From Ignavibacteria bacterium (GTDB lineage Bacteria > Bacteroidota > Ignavibacteria > UBA10030), in contig VGVZ01000013.1 of NCBI GenBank assembly GCA_016873805.1, forward strand, positions 1 to 64,000: a stretch of 64,000 bases of DNA, in the 5' to 3' direction. Below, one piece after another: positions 25,939 through 34,874 of the stretch. Numbering within the stretch: position 1 is the stretch's first letter; every line of letters begins with the position of its first letter. The notes below the pieces were generated by a model. It was not told where the DNA came from. It was given only the letters and a program-made list of their open reading frames with translations, and ran no database searches. The translations under genes were made by a program, and so were the position numbers.

Positions 25939-27387
25939 CTAGACGACGTATGCCGTCGAGACCGTATCGCCGCCTCGTCCGGTCCAATTCGTATGGAAGA
26001 ATTGGCCTCGCGGCATATCGATACGCTCGTACAGATGGGCGCCGAAGTAGTCGCGCTGTGCCTGGAGGAGGTTGGCGGGGAGACGAGCCGTCCGATAGCC
26101 GTCGAAGTAGTTGAGGGCGGTCGCGAATGCCGGGACCCAGATTCCATTTTCGATTGCAGTCGCAAGGACTCTCCTCCATGCCCGCTGAGAGGATTCAATC
26201 TTCTCCTTGAAAAACGGATCGAGGAGAAGATTGGCGAGATCGGGATTCCTGTCGAACGCTTCCTTGATCTTCCCGAGGAAGACCGAGCGGATGATACAGC
26301 CGCCGCGCCACATCAGCGCGATCGATCCGTAATTGAGATTCCATTTGAACTCTTCCGCCGCATACTTCATGAGAACGAATCCCTGGGCGTACGAAACGAT
26401 CTTCGACGCATAGAGCGCCTTCTGGAGATCGGCAAGAAACGTCTTTCGCTCGCCTTCGAACGATGGCTTCGGGCCGTTGAGAACCTTCGACGCGGCCACC
26501 CGTTCCTCTTTCATCGCGGAGAGACAGCGCGCGAACACGGCTTCGCTGATCAGGGTCAGCGGCACACCGACGTCCAGCGAAGTCACGCTCGTCCATTTGC
26601 CGGTCCCTTTCTGTCCCGCGGTATCGAGGATGTTTTCCACGAGAGGCGAACCGTCTTTGTCCTTGTATCCGAGAATATCGCGAGTGATTTCGATCAGATA
26701 GCTGTCGAGTTCCCCCGTGTTCCATTCTTTGAAGACCTCGTGCATTTCGTCGGCAGTCATGCCGAGGAGATCCCGCATCATCTGATACGATTCGCAAATG
26801 AGCTGCATATCGCCGTATTCGATCCCGTTATGCACCATCTTCACAAAATGTCCGGCGCCGTCGCTCCCGACCCAATCGCAACACGGCACGTTGCCTTCGA
26901 CCTTCGCAGCGATCGATTGGAAGATCGGTTTGACGTGAGGCCACGCGTCGGCTGAGCCGCCGGGCATGATCGAAGGGCCGCGCAACGCTCCCTCCTCCCC
27001 CCCGGAAACTCCGGTTCCGATATAGCGCAGTCCCATCGCTTCCAGCTTCTTCGTGCGGCGGATCGTGTCGACGAAATAGGAATTGCCTCCGTCGATCACG
27101 ATGTCTCCTTTCTCCAGATGCGGAGCGATGAGATCGATAAACTCATCGACGGGCTTTCCCGCCTTCACCATCAACATCACGTTGCGCGGAGTGTTCAACG
27201 ATTTCACAAACTCCTCGACGGAACGGGTGCCAACGATGGTCTTTCCCTTCGCACGTCCCTCGACAAACTTGTCCACCTTCTCGACACTCCGATTAAACAC
27301 AGATACCGTGAACCCCTTGCTCTCCATGTTGAGAACAAGATTTTCACCCATCACCGCCAATCCAACGATTCCAATATCAGCCTTCAT
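25939..27387 (-). CDS. gnd: 6-phosphogluconate dehydrogenase, decarboxylating
   Basis: This 482-residue cytoplasmic enzyme of the oxidative pentose phosphate pathway converts 6-phosphogluconate to ribulose 5-phosphate and CO2 with NADP reduction. All family elements are present: GLAVMGENLVLNMESKGFTV (dinucleotide site, residues 9-28), VSGGEEGALRGPSIMPGG (near 128), and the catalytic KMVHNGIEYGDMQLI (near 183, Lys and Asn). The 6PGDH all-helical C-terminal domain ends in DTVSTAYVV. Length is typical of the homodimeric long form. Its place between kdgF and uxaC inside a uronate locus is unusual. A supply of NADPH for the SDR reductases of this locus, or handling of gluconate-type products, are possible reasons, both inferred. 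Confidence 0.95.
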   Translation of the reverse strand: MKADIGIVGLAVMGENLVLNMESKGFTVSVFNRSVEKVDKFVEGRAKGKTIVGTRSVEEFVKSLNTPRNVMLMVKAGKPVDEFIDLIAPHLEKGDIVIDGGNSYFVDTIRRTKKLEAMGLRYIGTGVSGGEEGALRGPSIMPGGSADAWPHVKPIFQSIAAKVEGNVPCCDWVGSDGAGHFVKMVHNGIEYGDMQLICESYQMMRDLLGMTADEMHEVFKEWNTGELDSYLIEITRDILGYKDKDGSPLVENILDTAGQKGTGKWTSVTSLDVGVPLTLISEAVFARCLSAMKEERVAASKVLNGPKPSFEGERKTFLADLQKALYASKIVSYAQGFVLMKYAAEEFKWNLNYGSIALMWRGGCIIRSVFLGKIKEAFDRNPDLANLLLDPFFKEKIESSQRAWRRVLATAIENGIWVPAFATALNYFDGYRTARLPANLLQAQRDYFGAHLYERIDMPRGQFFHTNWTGRGGDTVSTAYVV

Positions 27388-27407
27388 TGTGCGTCTTCTT
27401 CCTTACG

Positions 27408-28823
27408 TTATTGTTGTCCGTAGTCAAAATAGTTGCGAGCGTTCCGGTAGCAGATATCCTCGACCATCGCACCGACGAGCGGGATGTCATGGGGAATGAG
27501 TCCCTTTTTGATTTCATCACCGAGCAAATTGCAGAGGATACGGCGGAAGTACTCGTGACGGGGGTATGAGAGGATGCTTCGCGAGTCGGTCAGCATTCCC
27601 ACGAATCTGCTCAGCAGTCCCATGTTCGAGAGCGAGTTCATCTGCGCCTCCATTCCCTGCTTCTGATCGAGGAACCACCATGCGCTCCCGAACTGGATCT
27701 TTCCGGGAACCGATCCATCCTGGTATGTACCGATGACCGCCGCGAGCACATCGTTGTCTGCCGGGTTGAGATTGTAGAGAATAGTCTTTGCGAGCTTGTG
27801 CTCGGAATCCAGCCGACCGAGGAGCTGGGCAAGCGCTTTTGCGATCGGATAGTCACCTATGATGTCATATCCCGTATTGGGACCGAGCGATTCGAACATA
27901 CGGCCGTTCACGTCGCGCAAGGCGCCGACATGAAACTGCTGTACCCATCCTCGCGCGTGGTTCATCACGCTCAATTCGTAGAACATCACCGATCGGAATT
28001 TGTTCAGCTCCGGCGGCGTCAATTTCTTGCCGGATCGTGCCTTGGCAAAGATCTTCTTGATTTCGCCCAATGTATACTTCTCTGCATAGAACGTCTCGCC
28101 GCTGAGATCGGAAATCCGGCAGCCGTGACGATGAAAGAAATCGTGGCACTTCTTCAACGCCTGGAGATAGTCATCGAACGTCTTCACCGACACGCCGGAG
28201 GTCGATTCCAGCTTCTTGAGCCACTCCCCAAACGTGACGATGTCGTCGAGATGAACAGCCTTATCGGGCCTGAAGGTCGGAACCACTGTGGTCTTCAACG
28301 CACTGTTGGTCCGGATCCGGGCGTGATATTCCAGTGTGTCGACCGGATCATCGGTGGTCGCGATCATTTCGACATTCATCTGCCTGATGATCCCCTGGGC
28401 AGAGAATTCCGGTGTCGCAAGTTTCGCATTGCACTCATCCCACACGCGCTTCGCCGTGTTCTCGTTCAGGAGCAGATTGCCGATTCCAAATTGTATCTTG
28501 AGTTCCATGTGGGTCCAATGATACAACGGATTCCGAAGCGTTGCCGGCACGGTCTTGGCCCAGGCGAGAAACTTTTCCCAGTCGGAAGCAGCTCCTGTGC
28601 AGTACTTCTCGGCAACTCCGTTCGTCCGCATCGCTCGCCACTTGTAGTGATCTCCCTCGAGCCAGATACGCGTCATGTTTTCGTATGACCGGTTTTCAGC
28701 AATCTCCCGCGGGATGAGATGGCAATGGTAGTCGATGATCGGCCATTGCTTGGCGAATGTGTGATACAACTCCTCTGCAAAGCGATTGTGAAGCAGAAAA
28801 TGTTCATGAATGAATTCCGGCAT
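27408..28823 (-). CDS. uxaC: Uronate isomerase UxaC
   Basis: This enzyme of about 471 residues (E. coli UxaC: 470) belongs to the amidohydrolase superfamily and interconverts D-glucuronate/D-fructuronate and D-galacturonate/D-tagaturonate in the cytoplasm. The N-terminal metal motif IIDYHCHLIPREIAENRSYE (near residue 28) and GDHYKWRAMRTNGVAEKYCTG (near 57) are almost identical to the E. coli enzyme. A catalytic aspartate/arginine region lies near the C-terminus (LTDSRSILSYPRHEYFRRIL). The ATG at 28823 was chosen because AAGGAT lies 8 bases upstream; another ATG lies 9 bases further upstream. It links two pathways of this window: tagaturonate is the predicted product of IolO, and glucuronate can be released from glucuronic-acid polymers. 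Confidence 0.96.
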   Translation of the reverse strand: MPEFIHEHFLLHNRFAEELYHTFAKQWPIIDYHCHLIPREIAENRSYENMTRIWLEGDHYKWRAMRTNGVAEKYCTGAASDWEKFLAWAKTVPATLRNPLYHWTHMELKIQFGIGNLLLNENTAKRVWDECNAKLATPEFSAQGIIRQMNVEMIATTDDPVDTLEYHARIRTNSALKTTVVPTFRPDKAVHLDDIVTFGEWLKKLESTSGVSVKTFDDYLQALKKCHDFFHRHGCRISDLSGETFYAEKYTLGEIKKIFAKARSGKKLTPPELNKFRSVMFYELSVMNHARGWVQQFHVGALRDVNGRMFESLGPNTGYDIIGDYPIAKALAQLLGRLDSEHKLAKTILYNLNPADNDVLAAVIGTYQDGSVPGKIQFGSAWWFLDQKQGMEAQMNSLSNMGLLSRFVGMLTDSRSILSYPRHEYFRRILCNLLGDEIKKGLIPHDIPLVGAMVEDICYRNARNYFDYGQQ

Positions 28824-28843
28824 GAGAATCATCCTTCGTCCGA

Positions 28844-29677
28844 TTAGGTGAGTTCACGCATGGGCACCTTGTCCATGTCGTCGAAGTCCTGGTTCTCTCC
28901 CCCCATTGCCCAGATGAAACTGTAGTTCTTCGACCCTGCGCCGGAATGAATCGACCAGCTCGGAGAGATCACCACCTGGCGGTTTCGCATAATCAGGTTT
29001 CGTGTTGCTGTCGGCTTGCCCATCAGGTGGACAACAAATGAATCGGGGTCGAGGTTGAAATACATGTAGACTTCGGAACGACGAATATGGGTGTGCGACG
29101 GCATCGTGTTCCACACGCTTCCCTCCGCCAACTCGGTCAATCCCATCACGAGTTGACAGCTGTTGATCCCTTGCGTGAAAATGTACTTGTGTAGCGACCG
29201 CTTGTTCGCGTCTTTGTCGGAGCCCAACTGAACGACCGTCGATTTTGCAAACGCCATGTGGGTAGTGGGATACTCCTTGTGCGCCGGATAGCTGACAAAA
29301 TAGAACACGGCCGGTTTTATTGGATCATCGCTCGCGAACACGATCTCCCTCGATCCCCTTCCGATGTACAGCGCGTCCTTATACTGCATCGGATACTGTG
29401 TGCCGTCGACGCGGATGCTCCCCGGCTCTCCGATGTTGAACACACCGATCTCACGTCGTTCGGCAAAGTACTCGGCGGCCATTTCCTTCTTCGAGCTTTC
29501 AAGTTTCAGCGAATCTTGCGTGGGAACTGCCGAACCGATGATGGCACGGTCGGTGTCCGAATAGATCATGGCGACCGCGCCCGGCGGGAACAGATCGTCA
29601 ACCATGAAGGTCTTACGCAGCTGGGAGGTATCCAGTGTCTGATAGTGCCGATCGTCCGGGAAATATCGTACTTCCAT
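28844..29677 (-). CDS. kduI: 5-keto-4-deoxyuronate isomerase KduI
   Basis: This 277-residue cytoplasmic double-cupin isomerase converts 5-keto-4-deoxyuronate (DKI) to 2,5-diketo-3-deoxygluconate (DKII). Visible family features include the opening EVRYFPDDRHYQTLDTSQLR, GSAVPTQDSLKLE, and the zinc site PSHTHIRRSEVYMYFNL (near residues 196-212: two His, one Glu), with the final histidine in SWSIHSGAG (near 245). The length equals E. coli KduI (278). It is packed between the GH2 gene (14 bases) and uxaC. Its product would be reduced to KDG by the KduD encoded about 10 kb upstream in the same run. Confidence 0.96.
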   Translation of the reverse strand: MEVRYFPDDRHYQTLDTSQLRKTFMVDDLFPPGAVAMIYSDTDRAIIGSAVPTQDSLKLESSKKEMAAEYFAERREIGVFNIGEPGSIRVDGTQYPMQYKDALYIGRGSREIVFASDDPIKPAVFYFVSYPAHKEYPTTHMAFAKSTVVQLGSDKDANKRSLHKYIFTQGINSCQLVMGLTELAEGSVWNTMPSHTHIRRSEVYMYFNLDPDSFVVHLMGKPTATRNLIMRNRQVVISPSWSIHSGAGSKNYSFIWAMGGENQDFDDMDKVPMRELT

Positions 29678-29691
29678 CGCGACTCCTTATT

Positions 29692-32169
29692 CTAGCGTGT
29701 ACTGATCCGGGATCCGAGGAACACAAGATAGGATCCCTTGAAATCCTGATTGCGTGCTTCGATGATCGTCTTTCCCGAGGCGGGCGGGATGAATTCGATC
29801 ATTGCCTTGCCCGATGCCATTTCGATCACCGAGCTTCCTCGCGGAGTTCCCATCTTCTCCACCAAACGCCCCGCCCCTTCGGCCGTGAAGTAGATGCGCT
29901 TGTTGTAGTCGAGCGCACGCCGCCCATCTTTATCCCGTGCGACTGCGGTGATCAGAATATTGCCGCTCGGAAGATACTCGTAAGTCAGATCAATATCATC
30001 GGCTTTTTGATTTCGCTTGAACGAATACGTGACGGTGAGAGAGTCGACGGTCACTCTCTTTTTTCCGGAGATCCCGACGGCAGCGATCCGGTTTTCTCCT
30101 TCACGGAATCTGACCTGCCAATGGAGCCCTGCCGAGGGGTACGTGCCGATGTCACGCGTGTTCACTCCCTGGCTTTCCCCGTTGAGGAAGAGTTCCACCT
30201 CTTCACAATTACTGAAAACATTCACCGGTCGTTTGTGATTCTTCGGTCCGCTCCGCTCGGTCCATGTGGGGGATTCGATGTAGCAGAATTTCGGCGATGT
30301 CGTCCAATAGCTCTTGAAGACATAGTACGCATCCTTCGGATTGCCGGCCCGGTCCACAAGCCCTTTCTGGTTCACGTAGGGGATAGGGTTTTCGGGTCTC
30401 AGAGGCGTCGGGAAGTCTTTGAATGCCCACTGCGCATTTCCGGTCAGCCATTCGGACCGCTCTGAAATGTGGAGGTACCAATCGGAGAGATCGACGATAT
30501 AGTTCTCCCCCCAGTCGCTGGATTCCGAGACGTTGCGGAGTTTGACCGGCTGGAGGTCTTTGTCCCACGCGTCGGGTACGAGCATCCCGTCCCCCGTGAC
30601 GGGGTTTTCGGTATGGCGTCCCACATGACTATCGCCGCCGTATTCAGGATGGAAAAACCGGGGAAATTTTTCCTGGTTGGCTTTCGTCGTCTTCTCAAAG
30701 TCATGATAGACGCCGCTGTACCAGCCGGGCCACATCGACGGCGAAAAAATGTCGACGAGGTCCGATCCGACGTCGTATTTGCGCGTCGTCGTCAGCCGGT
30801 ACGGATCCAGTTCGCGGGCAATGTCATTGAGCCGTTTGAGCATCATCCGGAGCGAATCGGTATGGTCTCCCCCCGGAAAGTCGGGGAGCCAGAAGATCTC
30901 GTTTCCGAGGGATCGGATAATAACTGAGGGATGATTGTAGATGCGGTCGATTTGTTCGCGGAAGAGGCGTTCCGTGTTCTGTTTCCATTCTTCCCCGCCC
31001 ATCCCGCCGCGGCACCACGGAAGTTCATCCCAGACGAGCAATCCCAATTCATCGCACGCCCGGTAGATCTCCGGGTCTTGCGGATAATGGGCCAGTCGCA
31101 CAAAATTGGCCCCCATTTCTTTGATCATCACCATGTCGTTGCGGTGAAGAGAATCGGGCATCGCGTTTCCGACTCCGGCATGGTCTTCGTGACGGTGTGT
31201 GCCTCTGAGAAGAAGACGTTCACCGTTTAGGAAGAACGGACCGCGCGGCTCGAACTCAAACCAGCGGAATCCAACGCGCTCGGCGATTTCATCGATCGCT
31301 CCTCCCCGCTCTTTCACGGCAACATGCATTGTGTAAAGATACGGATTCGACGGCGACCACAAGTTCGGGTTCTTCACCTCCGGAAGACGCAGTTCCACGA
31401 CGGTGCGTCCGGGTTTCAGCTGAACACGCTCGGCCTTGCTCTCGACCTTCTTCCCCGTTCGATCGTTCAGTGTCGCAACGACCTCGACTTGTTGGAGTTC
31501 TGATCGATGATTTTGCAGCCGCACCTCAATGCGCGTCGAGGCCGATCGCTTCGTCACGATCGGCGTCGAGATTTTCGCCAGCTCAATATGACGGGATGGA
31601 ACGACAACGAGCCACACATCCCGTGTGATGCCACCATAGATGTGAAAATCCGATTTGTGTGAAGGAATGACGTTTCGGTCGACGCTATTATCCGCGCGAA
31701 TACTGAGGATGTTCTTCACCCCTTTCCGCACCAATTCCGTGATATCCACATCAAAACCGATGTATCCGCCGACGTGTCCGCCCGCGCGCGAACCATTGAC
31801 ATACACCTCGCAGGTGATATTCACCCCCTCGAACGAGAGGATGTAGCGGAGATCTTTCTGGGAAGGCGCAATGAAGAGCTCACGCCGGTACCAGCTCCCC
31901 GCTCGTCGGTATCCAGGTATCTGATCGACGACGTCGAACGCATTCCATGTGTGCGGCAGGGTAACCGGCTTCCACGTTCGGTTCGGTTCCATGAGCATCT
32001 GCACATCCGGAAGATCCTCTTCAAGGTATTCCCATCCATCATTCAATAGAAATTGCTGCCTCGATTCTCGGTCGTTGATGGACTGCGCCGATACGGAGGT
32101 CCAGGCAAGCAGAAGGAAAAGAACCATCGATGTATGAAGCGATGGGAAATGTCGCGCGTTCATTGTCAT
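29692..32169 (-). CDS. Glycoside hydrolase family 2 enzyme (beta-galactosidase/beta-glucuronidase type)
   Basis: This secreted glycosidase of about 825 residues has the GH2 architecture: signal peptide (VLFLLLAWTSVSAQ), N-terminal sugar-binding jelly roll (GSWYRRELFIAPSQKDLRY), immunoglobulin-like domain, and a TIM barrel. The barrel has the acid/base glutamate in RSLGNEIFW (near residue 410) and the nucleophile glutamate in FFHPEYGGDSHVGRH (near 505). C-terminal immunoglobulin-like domains follow (SFKRNQKADDIDL to the end), as in GH2 enzymes with DUF4982-type tails. The ATG overlaps the TGA of the upstream DUF4861 gene (ATGA), showing translational coupling. Its neighbours suggest an exo-enzyme that removes a neutral or glucuronic-acid side residue from an acidic polysaccharide; sequence does not settle the sugar. 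Confidence 0.88.
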   Translation of the reverse strand: MTMNARHFPSLHTSMVLFLLLAWTSVSAQSINDRESRQQFLLNDGWEYLEEDLPDVQMLMEPNRTWKPVTLPHTWNAFDVVDQIPGYRRAGSWYRRELFIAPSQKDLRYILSFEGVNITCEVYVNGSRAGGHVGGYIGFDVDITELVRKGVKNILSIRADNSVDRNVIPSHKSDFHIYGGITRDVWLVVVPSRHIELAKISTPIVTKRSASTRIEVRLQNHRSELQQVEVVATLNDRTGKKVESKAERVQLKPGRTVVELRLPEVKNPNLWSPSNPYLYTMHVAVKERGGAIDEIAERVGFRWFEFEPRGPFFLNGERLLLRGTHRHEDHAGVGNAMPDSLHRNDMVMIKEMGANFVRLAHYPQDPEIYRACDELGLLVWDELPWCRGGMGGEEWKQNTERLFREQIDRIYNHPSVIIRSLGNEIFWLPDFPGGDHTDSLRMMLKRLNDIARELDPYRLTTTRKYDVGSDLVDIFSPSMWPGWYSGVYHDFEKTTKANQEKFPRFFHPEYGGDSHVGRHTENPVTGDGMLVPDAWDKDLQPVKLRNVSESSDWGENYIVDLSDWYLHISERSEWLTGNAQWAFKDFPTPLRPENPIPYVNQKGLVDRAGNPKDAYYVFKSYWTTSPKFCYIESPTWTERSGPKNHKRPVNVFSNCEEVELFLNGESQGVNTRDIGTYPSAGLHWQVRFREGENRIAAVGISGKKRVTVDSLTVTYSFKRNQKADDIDLTYEYLPSGNILITAVARDKDGRRALDYNKRIYFTAEGAGRLVEKMGTPRGSSVIEMASGKAMIEFIPPASGKTIIEARNQDFKGSYLVFLGSRISTR

Positions 32170-33335
32170 TTCGATTTCTTCACCTCGACGGTGACCGGAC
32201 TCTTCACGCGGTCGACGAAGGTCGAGAGATACCGATTCCACTCCCCCGCGTCCGCGAAATCGCCGCTGCGAGTCCACCCTGCACCGGAATAGTATGTGAA
32301 CCAGGTTCCCGTCTTCGCCTGACCAACGATCAGGAGATGCGTCTTGTCCTCTTTCACTGCAAAGAGGATCTTCGAAGGGACGATCAGACCGAGGCCGAGA
32401 AACTCATCCACTTCTTTGTCGGTCGTCATCCCCCACAGACTGATCCATCCCGACTTCGAATCGACGAAGCTTTCCGTCCCCTTTCGTTTGACCAGACCGG
32501 CGCCGAAGGCCACGGTTGTTCCCTTTCTGGATCCGGAATAAAGAACCTCGAACTTGTTCAGATTCGATCCGGCGTCGATCGAGATCCTCTTGACCTCCGA
32601 GATCGACACGCCTTCATAGGAGACGCTGTTGTATGATAGTTCAAAGATCGCGCGAAGGGGACCCGTCGAGATGATCTTGTGAGAAGCAAAGACGCCGGGC
32701 TGATAGAGCGAATCGCTCTTCCACAACGCCGAGGATCCGGCACCGAGCGTACGGCCGACGCTGAAGAAATCCGCCCCCTCGCCATGATCTTTATGGTACG
32801 AATCGCGCCCGGGGGCACTCCCCTCGCTCGCCTTGTACCACTTCGCCACGATCAGATGCCGGACCCGCTTGGTCCAGACATCGATCCCGTTGTTGACATC
32901 CTTGGCAAGAACCGGACCGTACATCCGGAAAGCGATCCGATCGTTCTCCCAGGCAAGATCTTCTCTCGGAAGGACAAATCGGGCATCTGTATGTGATTGT
33001 GCAGCCATGGGTTCCCCGGACATGATCACAAACGACCGGGTCTCTCGTGCCGAGAGGTCCGTCTGGAAGATCACCTCCTCGGGCGTTCCGTCCTGATTGA
33101 GGTCAATCACCTGATGCATGATCGGATCTGTCGAATGTTGATTCTCGATCCGGATCCGTTCCGCGGAGAGGTTCGGCAGGATTTTTCGGATCGATCTCCA
33201 GTTCACGGAGACCATTTCATTCGGCCGATCGATGCGAAGAGGATTCTTCACCATGATCGTCGCAGACTGCTCCTGCGAATTGAGAAACACGCACGGGAGC
33301 ACATGCAGGAGACTCCACACAAGAATGTTCTTCAT
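32166..33335 (-). CDS. DUF4861-family secreted protein
   Basis: This 389-residue exported protein (signal peptide MKNILVWSLLHVLPCVFLNS) resembles the DUF4861 family, which is recurrent in Bacteroidota polysaccharide loci beside GH88/GH105 and uronate lyases but whose activity I do not know to be established. Recognisable blocks are QVIDLNQDGTPEEVIFQTDL near residue 76, a conserved acidic HKDHGEGADFFSVGRTLGAGS near 181 and FELSYNSVSYEGVSISEVKR near 231. The fold is probably a galactose-mutarotase-like beta-sandwich with a carbohydrate-binding cleft. It is translationally coupled to the GH2 gene by a 4-base overlap and lies 59 bases downstream of the GH88 gene. It could be an uncharacterised glycosidase, lyase or oligosaccharide-binding protein. 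Confidence 0.75.
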   Translation of the reverse strand: MKNILVWSLLHVLPCVFLNSQEQSATIMVKNPLRIDRPNEMVSVNWRSIRKILPNLSAERIRIENQHSTDPIMHQVIDLNQDGTPEEVIFQTDLSARETRSFVIMSGEPMAAQSHTDARFVLPREDLAWENDRIAFRMYGPVLAKDVNNGIDVWTKRVRHLIVAKWYKASEGSAPGRDSYHKDHGEGADFFSVGRTLGAGSSALWKSDSLYQPGVFASHKIISTGPLRAIFELSYNSVSYEGVSISEVKRISIDAGSNLNKFEVLYSGSRKGTTVAFGAGLVKRKGTESFVDSKSGWISLWGMTTDKEVDEFLGLGLIVPSKILFAVKEDKTHLLIVGQAKTGTWFTYYSGAGWTRSGDFADAGEWNRYLSTFVDRVKSPVTVEVKKSK

Positions 33336-33394
33336 CGTTCTACCACAGTATGTGATTATCCATGTCGTTGATGCGGATGGACCGCATCTGAATG

Positions 33395-34573
33395 CTATTT
33401 CAAATTCTGATATCGCAGGAGTGCTTCTACGAAGTAGTAATCTCCGTAGATCAGTGACACATCGATTTCCGTTCCTCCGGGCCTGTTCCCCGTCGCGTGG
33501 TTCAATATTCCACTCGAGAGTGTGCCTGTAGAGATGTACGGTTTTTCGCTGAGCGCTGTCAGGATGTTCTTCGCCGCGTTGAGATACCCCTCTCGGTCCT
33601 TCTTCTGGACATATCCCGAGAGTTCGAACAGGGCCGACGCGACGATTGCGGAAGCCGATGCATCTCTCGGCTCGACAGGAATGCCGGGCGCCTGGAAATC
33701 CCAGTACGGCACATGATCACACGGCAGATGCTTCAAAAAGTAGTCGGCCGCTTTTCGCGCCGCATCAAGATATCGCTTTTCCTTCGTGAACCGGTACGTC
33801 ATCGTATAGCCGTAGATCGCCCACGCCTGTCCACGCGCCCATGTGGTGTGATCGGCGAAGCCCTGATGGGTGTTCTTTACACGCACGTCACCATTTGTCG
33901 TATCATAGCTCACAACGTGAAACGTTCCCCCATCATCACGGAAGTGATTCTGGATTGTTTTGTCGGCATGTGAGATTGCGAGATCGTAGTACTCCTTCGG
34001 TCCGCCGTTCTTCGCAACCCAGAGGAGGAGTTCGAGATTCATCATGTTGTCCACGATGACGGGATATTCCCATTTCGGATTATCCCACGACTTGATACAG
34101 CCGACAGTCGGGTTGAATCGTGATGTCAGCGTCTTCGCGGTCTGAAGAATCACGTTCTTGTACTTCTCATTCGGATGGAGCCGATATCCCTGCCCGTAAC
34201 TATTGAACACCATGAACCCGAGATCGTGCGTCCGCGGAAAGTGCTGGAGCCGTTCGAGCCCCTCCGTAAACCGTTCTGCCGCATTCCGAAACTGAACATC
34301 TCTTGTGTATTCGTACATATACCAAAGAAGTCCGGGGAAGAATCCGCTCGTCCAATCTTCCGGAGCCACCTTTCTCCACGATCCATTCGGATTCGTACTC
34401 CTCGGATACATGACGCTGTCGCCGATCTGCTCGACAGATCTCAACAATTGAACACGCGCATGATCCAGCGCCTGCTGAACGAGGAGATCCAGTTTCTTGT
34501 CTTTGTCTCCAGCGCGAATTGCACCGAACGAGGTGATCATCGCAGAGAGAATTACCAATGTAACGGCCTTCAT
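33395..34573 (-). CDS. GH88-family unsaturated glucuronyl hydrolase
   Basis: This 392-residue (alpha/alpha)6-barrel enzyme with a signal peptide removes the 4,5-unsaturated uronate from the non-reducing end of oligosaccharides made by lyases. It does so by hydrating the vinyl-ether bond. The two catalytic aspartates are apparent in RTHDLGFMVFNSYG (near residue 118) and VIVDNMMNLELLLW (near 173). Substrate-binding WARGQAWAIYGYTMTYRF lies near 251 and EPRDASASAIVASALFELS near 300. GGAGA precedes the ATG. It follows the esterase remnant and precedes the DUF4861 gene. Together with KdgF and KduI it accounts for conversion of unsaturated glucuronosyl ends to DKI. GH105 is the nearest alternative family. 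Confidence 0.9.
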   Translation of the reverse strand: MKAVTLVILSAMITSFGAIRAGDKDKKLDLLVQQALDHARVQLLRSVEQIGDSVMYPRSTNPNGSWRKVAPEDWTSGFFPGLLWYMYEYTRDVQFRNAAERFTEGLERLQHFPRTHDLGFMVFNSYGQGYRLHPNEKYKNVILQTAKTLTSRFNPTVGCIKSWDNPKWEYPVIVDNMMNLELLLWVAKNGGPKEYYDLAISHADKTIQNHFRDDGGTFHVVSYDTTNGDVRVKNTHQGFADHTTWARGQAWAIYGYTMTYRFTKEKRYLDAARKAADYFLKHLPCDHVPYWDFQAPGIPVEPRDASASAIVASALFELSGYVQKKDREGYLNAAKNILTALSEKPYISTGTLSSGILNHATGNRPGGTEIDVSLIYGDYYFVEALLRYQNLK

Positions 34574-34609
34574 CGAATAGTTTCTCCGGGAGTATGGAGA
34601 ATGAATGAA

Positions 34610-34870
34610 TCAGCGGATGATATGTTGAACCCTGAGAAATTCATGGATCTTCGCGAGAATTGCCTCGTTCTGCTCCCGACGGAATCGTCCGTGTTGTCCG
34701 CCGGGGATCGTCATCAGCTCGTTTGGCACGCCGGCCTCATCAAGCCGCTGGTGAAGAAGAACGGCATGGTTGTACGGAACCGTCGGATCGGCATCACCGT
34801 GGATCGTATGAACTCCGTAGCTCCGCAATCCGTGTTCATCCGTGCGTTTCGGCGGGAATCCGCGGTGAAT
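34610..34870 (-). pseudogene. C-terminal remnant of an alpha/beta-hydrolase esterase
   Basis: The minus-strand frame encodes only the C-terminal third of a carbohydrate-esterase-like alpha/beta hydrolase. It has the catalytic-aspartate region HTIHGDADPTVPYNHAVLL, followed by LDEAGVPNELMTIPGGQHG with the catalytic histidine. The nucleophile elbow and the whole N-terminal half are missing, because the neighbouring lyase gene ends at 34875. I read it as a gene cut by deletion or recombination; the intact enzyme would have deacylated polysaccharide or oligosaccharide. No start codon or ribosome site of its own supports an independent small protein. Confidence 0.65.
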
Positions 34871-34874
34871 GCTT

